Assembly: GCA_021464415.1 (NCBI GenBank)
Contig: CM038468.1
Coordinates: 25,945,325 to 26,009,324, forward strand
Reading direction: 5' to 3'
Length of the DNA: 64,000 bases
From: Lonicera japonica
Lineage: Eukaryota; Streptophyta; Magnoliopsida; Dipsacales; Caprifoliaceae
Part shown: one piece after another, positions 23,299 through 35,947 of the stretch
How the letters are laid out: every line of letters begins with the position of its first letter
Numbering within the stretch: the stretch's first letter is position 1
The notes under the pieces: model-generated
What the model was told of the DNA's origin: nothing
The model's input: only the letters and a program-made list of their open reading frames with translations
Database searches by the model: none
Position numbers and translations under genes: made by a program

Positions 23299-23584
23299 CT
23301 CCTTCTATTCAAATTTAATTGTTACACTTTAAAAAACTAAAAATTAAAGGCACATAATAATTATTCCAAGAGAAAATACTTATTTTCAAAAATGTCCTTT
23401 ATTTTTCTCTAAATAAAAAAAGGTGGCGGGACCCACAATAAAAAAAAGTGATGAGAACTTAAAGGGTAATATTGAAAATAATAATAAGTGCTCTAATTAA
23501 TGACTTGCTAAATATAGAAAGTAGACAATTATTTTAGGACTTTCAAAAATAGAATTGTGGACAATTAAATCATAACAGAGGGAG
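23299..23584. mobile_element. Stowaway-type MITE in the UGT-B promoter region
   Basis: The ends are CTCCTTCTATTCAAATTTAA and TTAAATCATAACAGAGGGAG with flanking TA. Same family as 14472-14755 (ATAATTATTCCAAG and GGTGGCGGGACC-type internal phrases). It lies about 430 bp upstream of the ATG, just beyond the as-1-like site. Confidence 0.7.
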
Positions 23585-24649
23585 TATCAAATATCAATGG
23601 TGACTGCATAGACAAGTTTTTTACTAGATATTGATGTTAATAGTACAACACAAATTAATTGCACAAGTGTCACCTAATTAGCGGCGGAGCCAAAAAATAA
23701 TTATTGTGAATAGGAGTGATAAAATAATAAAAGAAAAAAAATGATAGTATGAAATGAATAAAATTTCTTCCATGACAACGTTTTTTTAAGAAAAAAATTA
23801 AGAGGAATAATATTTTATTTTTTTAAAATAAAGGTTAGTTTCATTTGATGTATTTTTATTTTTTAATAAATATAAATTTTTTGTTACTCGTAAATTATAA
23901 AGTAATGTTAAATAAATTTTAATATATAATAATGCATTAAAAAAGAAGATATTAAATTTAATGAACAGTACAAATTAAACGTCGGGAGAGCCAAAGGGAA
24001 CGCACAAAGACTAGTTTTAATAGTCATTTTTTTCCATACAAATTATATAATAAAAATATAAAATTATAAACACTCTTAAATATATAAGAGTCTGTATACT
24101 ATATATATATATATATATATATATGCATGTGTGTTACAATGTCACGTGCAATGAAAATGATTATATATTTGAAATTAATATGTTAAGTAGGATTTAATGA
24201 AAGATCGAATCAAAAGTTAATATATTAACTAGAATTTAATGGCAGATCGAATCATTGGATATGGTCTATGTAATGTGCAAATTTCGAGAAAAATAAAGAG
24301 ATACACATTAAGTGTCGGCTAAGTAATTATTACCGGTTCTACCCCTCCCTAATCAACGCTAATTTTTAGAAATAATTACTTATCTATCTAATATATAGTA
24401 TATACATTATATATAAAATGAAATAAGTGAGAAAAATTTATTACATTAAATATTAATAAGATTTTTTAATTTCTACTTGTAATTTTATTTATTACATTAT
24501 ATTTATATATATATATATATTATTAGATTATATATATATACTATTATTTATATATATATATATATATAATATTTATATTTAGTTGCTACGTGTATTTATA
24601 TTTATTTATATATATATATAATATTAGATTTTAACAAGGTTTTAAGGGA
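23585..24649. other. Upstream flank of UGT-B
   Basis: Shared in part with the A and D flanks. It contains long AT tracts (24101-24124, 24507-24560) but no gene. The phrase GGATATGGTCTATG at 24258 is the empty site for the hAT-type MITE seen in the D flank. Confidence 0.5.
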
Positions 24650-25690
24650 AAAAAATAAAGAAAATCTTGAAATTTGGGGGTATTTGCAATCTTGACCCCG
24701 AAATTTGAAACTTTGCGATTGTGTCTCCAAAGTAATTTTTTCCTGCAATTTGGACCCTCCGTCCAACTCTTCTGTTAAAGTTAACGTTTTGTTGACGTGG
24801 AAACTAATTTTAATATTTTTTTTTCTGAAACTTCTTATTTTCTATTAAAATGAGAAAATATGTAGGCAATGAAAATAAATCAAAAAGCCAAAAAAAAAGT
24901 ACCAAAAATTTCTTTTGCTTCGCAAAAATGACTGTAAAAAAAATACTACTAATTTTCTAACTAAAAAGGCAAAATAATTTGTTTTTTCACTAAATCTACA
25001 TACTTCTAACTAACACAATCACTTTTAAAAAATTAAGTGTTATTTAAAGAGGGTTCAAATTCGTGCCTTCCTTGCATGAGTTTATTTATTGTGTTATTTA
25101 AGAATTGTTTTATTAGGTTTTGAAATTCAAATTGCAAAAATTATCTATATTACTTATATTACATATAAAAATATTGGATTTTTGTAGTGTGCTTATAAAC
25201 GATTTTGTCGCAGTTTTTTTTTCCACTCCCACGTCGACATTAAGAGTTATTTTTTTAAAAAAAATTAAAAATTAATAATACATTTAATGAGAAATTCCTA
25301 TTGTTAGAATAAAAATGTTAAGCACACCCACAAAAATCCAATATTTTTATATGTTATAAGTAATATAGATATTTTTTGCAATTTGAATTTCTAATAAAAC
25401 AATTCTTAAATAACACAATAAATAAACACATGTTATTTAAAATTTTGTCTTAGATGAATCAAGAAAATTAGTAGTATTTTTTTACGTCATCACGGGTAAT
25501 TTTTTTTTTTGTTTTTGAAACATATTTTCTCATTTTAATAGAAAATGAGAAGTTCTCAAAAACGTTATTAACAGAGGAGTTTGAAATTGCAGTGAAAAAT
25601 TACTTTGGAGGCACGATTGCAAAGTTTCAAATTTCGGGGTGAAGATTGCAAATACCCCCAAACTTCAGGAAATTTAGAGTCTTGCACTAA
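24650..25690. mobile_element. Long-inverted-repeat element (fold-back / MULE-type MITE)
   Basis: The left arm begins near TTTGGGGGTATTTGCAATCT and the right arm ends with its complement (GATTGCAAATACCCCCAAA). Pairing continues inward through TTTCGGGG/CCCCGAAA, AGTAATTTTT and the run TTTTCTATTAAAATGAGAAA, so most of the element can fold back. There is no coding content. A target duplication was not resolved. Confidence 0.65.
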
Positions 25691-25829
25691 ATTTTTAATG
25701 CTATTTTTTAGTAATAATTTTTCAATTCTTTTTCGTTACTTTACAATGAAAAGAACAGTGATTTTTAATGTGGCCAAGCATCATACGAGTTAGAAAACTA
25801 GTTAGGATGAAAACTACACCAAATATGAC

Positions 25830-27070
25830 ATCAATTAAACTATCTCTATTAAACAAAATTGAGATCAATTAAACTATCTCGATTAAACAAAATTTACTGT
25901 GACTGAAAACTTATGGGTAAAAACTTTACGAAAAATTGTGAAATATTATAATTGAATGGTATATTATATTGTGCATTATTAGTCACTTTAAATATGATAT
26001 TTGTTTTTGCTTCAAAAAAAATATCAGATTTGTTTGGGAAGGAACCATATTAGAGCAAAGTGGAAAATTTAGTCCAACTTATCATTGTTTGGTTAATAAT
26101 TCTAGGCAATGGATTTAAATGGTTTATTCTACAATTATATTTAAAGAAAAAACATCTTACATTTTTATTTTAAAATAAAGACACTTTTTCTTGTTTTACA
26201 TAAAACACCCTTCGTCCATTTATTTATTTATTTTGTTTTTCTAAAAACCAACATTCAATTACGACAATGCCGCCACCACAATCCATAGTTTCGATGATTA
26301 CTACTGGACGCCAAGACCTCGTCGAAACTCCAACAATCAATACTGGACTACTAAGACCTCATTGAAACTCTGTCACAAGAAGTGAAAATATAATTTTACA
26401 CAAAATTCGCAAGCAACTTTAAATTAAATTTTAGTGCAAATCTATTTTTGCATTAAATTCATGTACATTGTAAATATGTTTTTACACCAAGGGCCCATTT
26501 GGTTGCGTAAATTACTTAATTTTAGAATTAGTCGATTGAGACACATTTATGAATAATTCTTCTAATTCAAGTAGTGTTTGGATAAACGAGAAATTCCTAT
26601 TGTTAGAATAAAAACATGTATTGTTCTAATCTTAGATGAATCAACATCACGGGTAGAAACTAAATTTTCTCAAAAAATAGAGTTGAAATGAATTATCTAA
26701 TTCTAGAATTAGGAAATTTCAAGTTTTACTTGAAATGACTTAATTTGAGTTTTTGTGAATCAACTTGAATTATCATATTCACAATTGTTCAATTTACACA
26801 ACCAAACACTAATAAATGAAAATTTTGTAAATTACTTAATTGTAAATTATCTAATTCGCAATTTGAAGGACAACCAAACGGGCCCTAAATCTATAAACAT
26901 CTAATGTTATAGATTTCAGTGTAAATATATTTTTGGACTAAATTTCTAGACAACTTAAGATATAGATTTTAGTTTAAATCTATTTTTGTACTAAATCTAC
27001 AAGAAATTAAATATTTAGTTTTAAATGGAAATTCGCTTTTGCACTATACAAACATTGCATGCTTAGCAGA
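25830..27070. repeat. Orphan partial copy of the UGT flank
   Basis: Matches 20160-20900 of the B block (GGAAGGAACCATATTAG, AGTGGAAAATTTAGTC, GCAAGCAACT) but no UGT gene follows it in the same orientation. It is a diverged piece of a further duplication, interrupted by a MITE at 26491. Confidence 0.6.
26491..26885. mobile_element. Tourist/PIF-type MITE
   Basis: The ends are GGGCCCATTTGGTTG and CAACCAAACGGGCCC, near-perfect 15-bp inverted repeats. The flanking triplets are CAA and TAA, consistent with a TWA target duplication after one change. The paralogous sequence at 20700 (TTTACACTAAATCC) is the empty site. Confidence 0.75.
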
Positions 27071-27354
27071 GTATTATATTGTGGTCCTTATGATAAATGC
27101 TCATGTACAGTGCTGCAAATCGATTCTCACTATTCACTTTTTTTCCACAAGTTTTTTTCTCCATCATCTTTCGTCTAATATTTTTGATAAAAATAAATTG
27201 ATTTTCTAATATTTTTGTTGTAGTGAATTAAGACATATTTATACAGTACAAGACTTAATTATTACTTTTATTAATTAATTAGTTAACTTCAACGACTCTT
27301 CCTAATCTTTGCAATCTAACCTAACTTATTGTTCCATATCGTTCATATATACGT

Positions 27355-27392
<38 letters not shown>

Positions 27393-27657
27393 ATTTACAT
27401 AAGTTGTATAAAAAAAGTTAATAAATAAAAAAATAGCTTTAGGGCTTTTCTGAGCTTTTCTTTAATTATAATTAATGTTTAAATTTTCATATTATAAAAA
27501 AATAATTTAATTTTGTTATATTAATAATTGTGTTGAAAATAACTAATAATTTTTCAAAATGCTTAAATATTAAAGAATAATCTAAATTTAATTGGAAATA
27601 GAGTAAATATTTCAAATTTTTTTTGTATATCAAACATACTACTATATATATATATAT
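27071..27657. other. AT-rich intergenic
   Basis: A (TA)n(GA)n tract lies at about 27352-27392. The stretch 27410-27645 is repeated in direct orientation at 28750-28975, flanking the inverted-repeat element on both sides (for example GGGCTTTTCT and AATTGTGTTGAAAATAACTAA). No gene was seen. Confidence 0.45.
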
Positions 27658-28195
27658 GAGTAAATATCATATTTGGCCATTCAATTATTGTAAAATTTTA
27701 AAAATAGTCACCCAATTATAGTTGGTTCTATCTGACTCACTCAATTATTTAAGTGGTTCTATTTGGTCACTATGTTAAAAAAGTTTGTTAAAATTGGTCA
27801 TGCGCCACTCACATGACCAATTTGAGGGGTATGATTGTCCAAACAATCAAAACTATCTTTCCTTCCGTCTTCTTCATGTCCAGCGGCCGGACCATTTATC
27901 CGGTGGACTTTCCTCCTTCGACGACCCAAAAAAAGGAACATATATTAGATTAGACTTTAACTCCAAAGCGAACAAACAAACTTGGTGGGTTATCCAATTC
28001 TTACCGAGAAAAGATGGATATCTACTATTTGTTTCCACTCGGTATCTGGTGTATGGAGGAGTGTCTCGTGATTTGATTTAATGTTATAATTTTGGATGTG
28101 GACTTTGCAAACAACAAGATACCAGACTACCTTCATATAATACCCTTTCTATAATTTTTCGTTTTTATTTGTTACATTACAGTTATATTTTATAG

Positions 28196-28237
<42 letters not shown>

Positions 28238-28719
28238 CAATGGCTACTTCTTTAATCTTGTGTGGAACTACATCTCGATCAACCACATTCTCGCATTGTG
28301 GAGGTTCAATATCTAGATTGATCGATTTCACCATTAGATAAAACAACATTAGGAGGAGGAGGAGGAAGAGCTTCACCACGTTCTTCTTCGCACTCCCTCC
28401 AATTTGCAGAGGTCTTTTTGTGAAGAACGTTTCTATTCAGTCGGAGCAAATACTCAAGGATGAAGGTCTATTTTTCTCTCCTGCCGGACATGAAGAAGAT
28501 GAAGGAAAAGTGTTTTTGATTGTTTGGACGAAAATACCCTTCAAATTGGTCATGTGAGTGGCACATGACCATTTTCATTAGTGAGCAACATAATTTTTTA
28601 ACGGAGTGACCAAAATGAAACCACTAAAATAATTGAGTGAGTCAGATGAAACCAATTATAGTTGGATGACTATTTTTAAAATTTCACAATAGTTGAATGG
28701 CCAAAGATGATATTTACTC
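27658..28719. mobile_element. Mutator-type element with about 200-250 bp inverted ends
   Basis: Starts GAGTAAATATCATATTTGGC and ends in the matching complement. The arms stay alignable for more than 200 bp (for example GACTCACTCAATTATTT, GTCATGTGCCACTCACATGACC-type segments and CTTCTTCATGTCC). The flanks TATATATAT and TATATGTAT match at 8 of 9 positions, as for a 9-bp Mutator duplication. The interior of about 550 bp has a GA tract and short frames without a known domain; it may be captured host DNA. Confidence 0.7.
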
Positions 28720-31700
28720 TATATGTATAGATTGGAGCTTTTGATTTAATAAATAAAAAAAATAGCTTAAGGGCTTTTCTTTAATTATAATTAATGTTTA
28801 AATTTTCATATAATAAAAAAAATTAATTAAATTTTGTTATATTAATAATTGTGTTGAAAATAACTAATAATTTTTTCAAAATGCTTAAAAATTAAAAGAT
28901 AATCTAAATTTAATTGAAAACGAAGTAAATATTTCAAATTTCTATTGAATATCAAACATAATACTATATATATATATGAATCAGAACTTTTGATCTTTTA
29001 ATATTTTTGATGTAGTGAATTAAGACTTATATTTTATTATTTGATAAAAATAAAATTTGTAGATAAATTTAAAATATGAATAATAACTATTTAAGAATAA
29101 TGAATAATAAAAGATTATATGAAATATTATATGAAATATTATATAATTGTTAAAATTGTATTTATCACAGTTAATATATTGTATCTTCAGAAATACTATT
29201 TAGACGAAATTTTTAATGAAAATTTATTAAGAACAATGTAAATTTTATTTATTATGTCTTATATTAATAAAAAATTAATATTATTTAATATTTTTACTTT
29301 TAGCAACAAAATTTTATCATCTTTATATTATTTTAATAAATCCACCCCACTACTAAAATAAATTATAAAGTTTCTTAAAGATTTAATAAAATAAAATAAA
29401 AAATATTTTTACACTGAAAAAAAAAATTAAATTTGATTCTATAAGTACATTTAACAACTCTTTTTTTTTTTTCGTGACAAAAAAGATAAAGTAGTTGATA
29501 AAAGCCAAAAGGTGTTGTCCTCATTGCCGACGGCATTGCGTCATTATCCACATGTTGCAGCTGACGTATCAAATATGAAGTGCTGTTTGAAAAGGACTAA
29601 AGGAATTCAGCTTCAACCACAACACTTCGGTCATGTGGAGAGACTTATTGGTTAAGATACTTCTCGGGTTCGAATTTCGACAAATATAAAAATATGTTTA
29701 GATTTATAAATATGTATTAAAGCGTATTTGATCTAGTAATTTTAAATTTATTCATAAAATTTATAAAATTATTTGTTAGTTAGTTAATTCATAATTTTAT
29801 TTCAATTTATTCATTAAGTGGGATAAAGTTACGAAATTTAACAAATTTTAATTATTTAACTTTTTTTAATTTATTTTAAATATAAAATTAAAAAAAAATA
29901 TGATTTTCTAAAAATACTCTTATCTTCTATCCATGAAAATTTAGCTTTAGGTCTTTTAACCTTTAACCATTACACTTACTTCAGCTGTCAATTGAACTTA
30001 GGGTAACAAATTGATTTTTAAAACTTAAATAATCATATTCAACCATTTATGAACGTGATGAAAATTTTCAATGCTTTCATAAAGAGTTATATTTGTAGGC
30101 TGATTTTGTGTTCTAACGTAAAACAAAATATAATACTAATTAGAAAATATATACTTATATATATATATATATATGTACATATACATTTACGTATATAAAC
30201 TCTCCACCTTTCAGAACAAACTCCATTATTTTTTTATTTTTTATTTTTTTGAATTAGTTGGGTTATTTGTGGTTGGGTAAGGCGTTCACTTAAGGCAGAA
30301 GATGAGGGATTTTTGGGAAGACCGGATTTTAATAATTTTAGTAGTAATAAGATTCTAGGTGGATAAACTTATAAGCTTATTTTTGTTAAAAATAAATGTA
30401 TGATAATCAACTATCCTTTTTTTAGGGTGGTGGATAAACTAAAAAAATAGTTGGATAGATTTAAAATCACCTATTTGATAAGTATTTTTTATTTTAAAAA
30501 AAAATGGGAGTTTTTCACTTAAATTCTTTCTTTTGATGTGTTTAATTGACTTTATTTTTTAGGTAGTCAATTCTTTGAAATGATGTGACATCATTTTCCT
30601 TCAAAAGTTAGAAAATATTTCTTGAGGGGAGGAGGTTTTATCTTCTAAGTAAAAGCATGCATTTTTAGGCAATTTTAATACTTTACTCCATTTCTCGTTC
30701 TCTCTTCGTCTCCCTTTGCTCACCATTTTTTTGGGTATAATATATTTAAGAATAAGTTAGAAAAATGCATAATCACCCATAAATATTTTTTCAGGTATCC
30801 TTGAAAATTAATTTCACAATATGAAAAAAAATAATTTTATGTTGTTCAACATAGGGGATATATTTATTTTCACGTATATTTTATTTTATTTTAATTTATT
30901 TTTAACATATCTCAAATTTTACGTAAAAAAGGTGCAAGTTTCATCGAAAATAATAATTATCAAACAACAAAATTTGAAAAATGTTATGATTTCTATAATA
31001 TAATCAAATTTATTAATGAAAATAATGACTATCTTTCTTTTATAATATGATTTTTATTTATTTTTGTATTAAATGAAGATATTTATAAGAAACTTTATTA
31101 AAAAAAATGAACATAGAATTTGAAATTGTACTTCATGCCTATTCGTATTTTACGTCTTTTCTTCAGAAAGTAGAAAATAAAATAGAAGAATCCAATTAAA
31201 CACATTTAATTGATATTTTTCATACAATTTAATTTATTAAATCTAACTAATCTTTATCCTGTAATTAATCCTTATTATTTCTTTTGCTATTCTATCTCAA
31301 TTTATTTTCCGACTTTTCATCCGGCCTTTACATCTTAATACCTCTTTATCCGGCGCGCTAAACGCACCCTAAAAGATAGAAAAGTACAATATTTTTCTGG
31401 TAGAAAATAAAGCAAATCAAACACATTTAATTGATATTTTTTATACAACTTAATTCTAAGCAATTGAATTACTTAAAACTTATTTTTTTTTCATACAAAT
31501 TATATACTTGTAATTAAACGCACTTAAATTTTATATTTAATGTCATGTGGGGAAAATTCGTAAACAACTAGACACAGTAAAAATTAAAATTGGTATTAAC
31601 GAGTCAAAGTTCGAAGTTTAATACATTACGGCACAACAATAGTAAGTAAAGGTCAACATTCAGAATAGGTGGAGAGGAGTTAAAAGAATTCAAATCTTAC

Positions 31701-31818
31701 TAATATAATTAAAAAATGGTATTATTATTATAAAAAATAATTATACTTTTCGATAAAATAATATAAAATTTTAGAAGCATAAAATATTAAATCACAATAA
31801 TAATATTGAATCACAGTA
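28720..31818. other. 3 kb of AT-rich intergenic DNA
   Basis: No protein-coding or RNA gene was recognised. A tRNA-like A-box/B-box pair at about 29633-29676 hints at a SINE remnant. The phrase AAATCAAACACATTTAATTGATATTTTT recurs in similar form at 31195 and 31413, marking a small diverged repeat. GGCGCGCTAAACGCACCC at 31353 resembles a MITE end. Confidence 0.4.
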
Positions 31819-32125
31819 AGGATTCGTTTGATAACAATATGTAAAAGAAAAATAAAAACAATTGATTTTTGTGAGAAGTTGAAAAATAAGTTGAGACATG
31901 TAAGATGTCTTCTTACTTTGTAAATTTTTTCATAGAGAAATTTTCTTTGGTGGTTTAAGAAGAAAAAAAAATTTACACAAAAAATGATGAAAGTTAAAAG
32001 ACATTTACTCATTAAATGAGCATGAAATGGAGAGTATGTTATCACATGCTTCAATTTCTTTACTAACTTCTTATTAAATTAAGTGTTTTAATTTTCCTTT
32101 TTCATATTATCATGAAACGGAGCCT
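31819..32125. mobile_element. MITE with AGGATTCGTTTGATAA ends
   Basis: The left end AGGATTCGTTTGATAACAAT and the right end TATTATCATGAAACGGAGCCT are imperfect inverted repeats. ACAGTA occurs next to both ends, compatible with a short target duplication. Same family as 9654-9949. Confidence 0.55.
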
Positions 32126-33059
32126 AACAGTATCTTTTTGAATTATCTCTATAAAAGTATCAATGGTAACAATTTACGACAATTGCAAAGCTTTAAAAAG
32201 ATACTTGGATTACATTGAAAAAAGGTTTGTAACTCAAGTGCTGGTTTATTAGTTTCTGTTTGATAATAATATGAAAAAATAGAAAGAAAAATACTTGATT
32301 TGCTTGAAAAGTTATAAAATAAGCTAATACATGTAATGAAATGCTCTATATATCATGGTCATTTTTTTGAGTAGCATCCTTCATTATTTTTTAAGGAAAT
32401 TTTTTCTTCATCAAAATTCAAAGAATTTTTTATGATAGTTTTAGGATTTGGCATCCACTTCGATTCGATACTAGAATTTTTCACATACGCGATGCATGTG
32501 CAATGTAAATATAAGTATTTTGATAGAAAAATAAATAAAAATTTTAATGACTCAGTAGTTGAACTTGTCTTAATATCCTTGTAACTGCAAGTACAATTCG
32601 AATCCTATTGCTTACGCTTAAATATAATTTTTTTTTATGAACTTGATGGTCAAAGGGATAAAATCGAAAATTAACTCAAAATTTGACACGACTTCAAATC
32701 AATGAATTGCGTTCAGACTTTATATAATAGTAAATTGGTTTCATAAAACAAGCTCACTTGTTGTACAAATTAAGATTATAGAGTTAGACACATACTATAG
32801 GTAGACCGTACCCTCAACTTTTTGAGTTTGGACAAGATCTTTTAATTTTTAGCGAGTCGAACTCCAGATCACCTGGATCTGAGTGGGAACTTTTGCAAGT
32901 GAATAGTAGTTATGTTATGGTGTATGTATACGAGTCTTACCCATTCCTCGCCCAGCTCCTTAACTTTGTTAAACATGCAATTAATTTTACAATTCAAAAT
33001 ACTTCTGGTCTATGAATGGCGCCCATTGACAATAAACCAAAAAACACCAATCATTTATA
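32126..33059. other. Intergenic upstream of UGT-C
   Basis: A further fragment of the same MITE family lies at about 32250-32350 (TTCTGTTTGATAATAATATG). Nothing else was recognised. Confidence 0.4.
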
Positions 33060-33113
33060 CATATTTCCTTATCAAGCTGAACATACAAACTAGAAAACCA
33101 CTTGCCACCATTG

Positions 33114-33130
33114 CGTCACCCCAAACATCA
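33114..33130 (+). promoter_or_regulatory. Decayed as-1-like element, UGT-C
   Basis: Reads CGTCACCCCAAACATCA. One half-site is intact (CGTCA) and the other has changed from CGTCA to CATCA; the 7-bp spacing is kept. It lies about 175-190 bp before the ATG, closer than in the other copies. Confidence 0.5.
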
Positions 33131-33142
33131 CACATATCTTTA

Positions 33143-33158
33143 TCTATATATATATATC
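33143..33158 (+). promoter_or_regulatory. TATA region of UGT-C
   Basis: CTATATATATATATCC about 147 bp before the dead gene's ATG, equivalent to the AT stretch in the other copies. Confidence 0.5.
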
Positions 33159-33255
33159 CATTCACCCCCATGCACCTTTCATGCATACCCGGCCCCATCC
33201 CCTCTCACTTCACCACCAAAACATAATACACCACACATCTTGTCTCCCCAAAAAC

Positions 33256-33259
<4 letters not shown>

Positions 33260-33287
<28 letters not shown>
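33260..33287. repeat. (CT)14 tract in the UGT-C leader
   Basis: A pure CT run just upstream of the ATG, the counterpart of the GA tract before UGT-D on the opposite strand. Confidence 0.9.
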
Positions 33288-33290
<3 letters not shown>

Positions 33291-33304
33291 CTAAATATAT
33301 AGAC

Positions 33305-34674
33305 ATGGCCAGCCCTCGAGTCCTCGTAGTAACATTTCCGGGGCAGGGGCAAATAAACCCATCCCTCCAATTCGCAAAGCGCCTCATAAAAATGGGCGTC
33401 CAGGTCACCTTCTCTACCAGCCAATTGGCCATTAAGTGAATACCCAAAACCGACACAACAATCCCACAAGGCATAACCCTCTCTCCCTTCGTCGACGGCT
33501 ACGAAAACGGCCTACAGCCCGGCGTTGACCTTGAAGACTACATATCCGAGGTGAAAAACCATGGTTCGCAACACATCGCTGAACTTATAACCACCAGGGC
33601 AGCTGAAGGCAAACCGTTTGCCCAAGTGGTCTATACTACCTTAATTTCTTGGGTGGTCGAGTGGCTCATCGTCTATGTGTGCCGTGTACACTTCTGTGGA
33701 TCCAACCGGCCACCATTTTTGACATCTACTACTATTACTTCAATGGGTACGGTGATGTTATAGGTAAAAGTAATAATGACCCCTCGTCTTCAATTCAATT
33801 ACCGGGATTGCCACTCCTCACTAGCCATGATCTTCCATCATTCCTTCTTTCCTCGAACACATACAACTTTGCTCTCCCAGCTTTCAAAGAACACTTCAAT
33901 ATAATTGAGGAAGAAAACAACCCTAATATACTCGTGAAGACGTTCGATGCGTTAGAGTTCGGATTCCTAAGAGCTACGGAGAAGCTCAAAATGAAGGCGA
34001 TCGGACCGTTGATGTCGTTGGCTTTCCTGGACAGGAAAGACCCTTTCGACAAATCATTCGGTGGAGATCTTTTCCAAAAATCAAGAAACTACATTGAATG
34101 GTTGGATTCAAAAACCGAATCATCCGTCGTTTACATATCATTCGGAAGTATCTCAGTATTATCGAGCAAACAAATTGAAGAGATCGGGCAGGCGTTGCTT
34201 CAGAGCCACTGACCCGATAAGAGAAGACAATAACGGGGCGAAAAAACAAGAAGACGAGATGAATTTTAGCGAGGCGTTGAAAGAGTTGGGGATGATAGTG
34301 CCGTGGTGCTCACAAGTGGAGGTTCTTTCGCACAAATCGGTGGGGTGTTTCGTGACGCATTGTGGGTGCAACTCGACGCTGGAGAGTGTGACTTGAGGGG
34401 TACCAATGGTGGCGTTTCCTCAGTGGATAGATCAAGCGACAAACGCGAAGCTTATTGAGGATGTGTGGAAGACAGGGTGAGAGTGAAGCCAAATGAAGAA
34501 GGGATAGTGGAGAGAAGTGAGATGAAGGAGTGCATAGAAATGGTGATGGGAGATGGAGAAAGAGGACATGAAGTGAGAAAGAATGCTAAGAAATGGAAAG
34601 ATTTGGCAAAGGAAGCTGTGGAAGAAGGTGGATCTTCACATTTGAATCTAAAGGCTTTCGTGGATGAGATTTGA
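33305..34674 (+). pseudogene. UGT-C: inverted, clearly dead UGT75-like copy
   Basis: The only copy on the plus strand. The start [16 protein letters not shown] shows the catalytic histidine replaced by Gln. An in-frame TGA follows about 40 codons in. A base is missing near 33652 (TGGGTGGTCGAG against the sister TGGGCAGGCCGAG), shifting the frame. A deletion near 34208 removes the RRPFLWVM segment. HCGWNS has become HCGCNS in the PSPG box, a TGA lies at 34394-34396, and a G is lost near 34478. The C-terminal end is still readable. With this many independent lesions it cannot make an enzyme. It is more diverged from A, B and D than they are from each other. Confidence 0.92.
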
Positions 34675-35461
34675 GATGGTTTATTGTCGGTACTTTGTTC
34701 TTGTAGACTACAATAAATTATAATTATAAAAGATGGATATATTTAATGTCCGGATATATTTAGTGTCTACTGTATATTAGTTAGAATGTAAAGTAATTTT
34801 ATTGTTATTAAAATTCATTACAGCCAACATGTGATAGGACTTTTATTATTATTTTTTTTTGACAAGGATATGTGTGACTTCTACTTTTCTTGTTCTTCTA
34901 TTTATTATAAGGATATATAATAATATTATTAATCTATCTATTAATTACTTTTTAATGAGATTTTGTTTTCATGTAATTCAAGAGATTAAGACACTATTTG
35001 GCTGTTTGCTAATCTGAAAAATACATTACTTTTTTAATCATGCAACTAAATTAGGGAAAGATAAAACTATCATCACCAAACATAATAAACTATTTAGAAG
35101 ATTAAATTACATGCAAATCCAGAATGTCCACCCATGGACTATTTAAGTAACGTTATTGTGATTTTATCGCATTGTAATTATGAGAATTGTAATTCGATCT
35201 ATAGAATTGCAATCTTAATAAAATTTCAAAGCCATGTAACCAAATGCACCCTAAGTATCTATCAATTCTCTTCAGTACAAAATCCGCACAACAATCTAAT
35301 TGTTATAAATATAACCTCATCAATAAAACATAAACTAACACAATACATAATATATGAAAGCTCTAGGTTTGCGTACAAAAGCAAAATAATTAACCCTAAA
35401 TTTGTTATGTGATGGTTGGATTCTTAAAAACCTATTTTATTCAAATTGGAAAGTAAACATA
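34675..35461. other. Intergenic after UGT-C with an old MITE
   Basis: About 34995-35253 runs from ACACTATTTGGCTG to ACCAAATGCACCC, a diverged pair of MITE-like ends. The right end is the same as at 2345-2361. No gene was seen. Confidence 0.4.
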
Positions 35462-35947
35462 GGATTTTAATTCTAAAATCGATAGAAAAGCACTAGTGGC
35501 ACTTGTCATTTTCTAGGACACGCACTGGTCTTTTGGTCAAGTAAGAAACAAAATCCAGTGTCTTTATCCATGGCTAAAGTTGAATATGTGGTGGCCGAAA
35601 GTTGTTGCACACAAACTTTGTATATTAAGCAACAATTAGAAGACTTTGAAATTAGTTTTAGCCACATTCTCATCAAATGTAATAATACAAGTGCTATTAG
35701 CTTGACCAAGAACTCCACACAACACTCACGTACCAAGCACATCGAGATAAGACATTATTTTATTCGTGATCATGTGCAAAAATGTGATATTAATATTGAA
35801 TTCGTTAGCACCGAATCACAATTTGCGAATATTTTTACAAAACCACTTCCCGATGATTATTATTGTACTATTCGACGTGAACTTGGTATGACTAGAGCAT
35901 GTGTATCTAGTTGTCCAAAATGTTCATATAAATTGATCAATTATTGA
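35462..35947 (+). pseudogene. Copia pol C-terminus (RNase H)
   Basis: Opens with DFNSKIDRK, then, after a one-base loss in an A run, STSGTCHFLG, WSSKKQNPVSLSMAKVEYV, the LIKCNNTSAI motif, RTKHIEIRHYFIRDHV and FTKPLP. This is the standard end of Ty1-copia polyproteins. The usual Ala-Glu before EYV (STAEAEYV) is changed to Ala-Lys, altering an active-site region residue. Confidence 0.85.

Noticed and set aside
27785..28081. 98-codon frame inside the Mutator-type element
   Set aside because: Its first part lies in the inverted arm and no domain is recognised; it is treated as non-coding interior.
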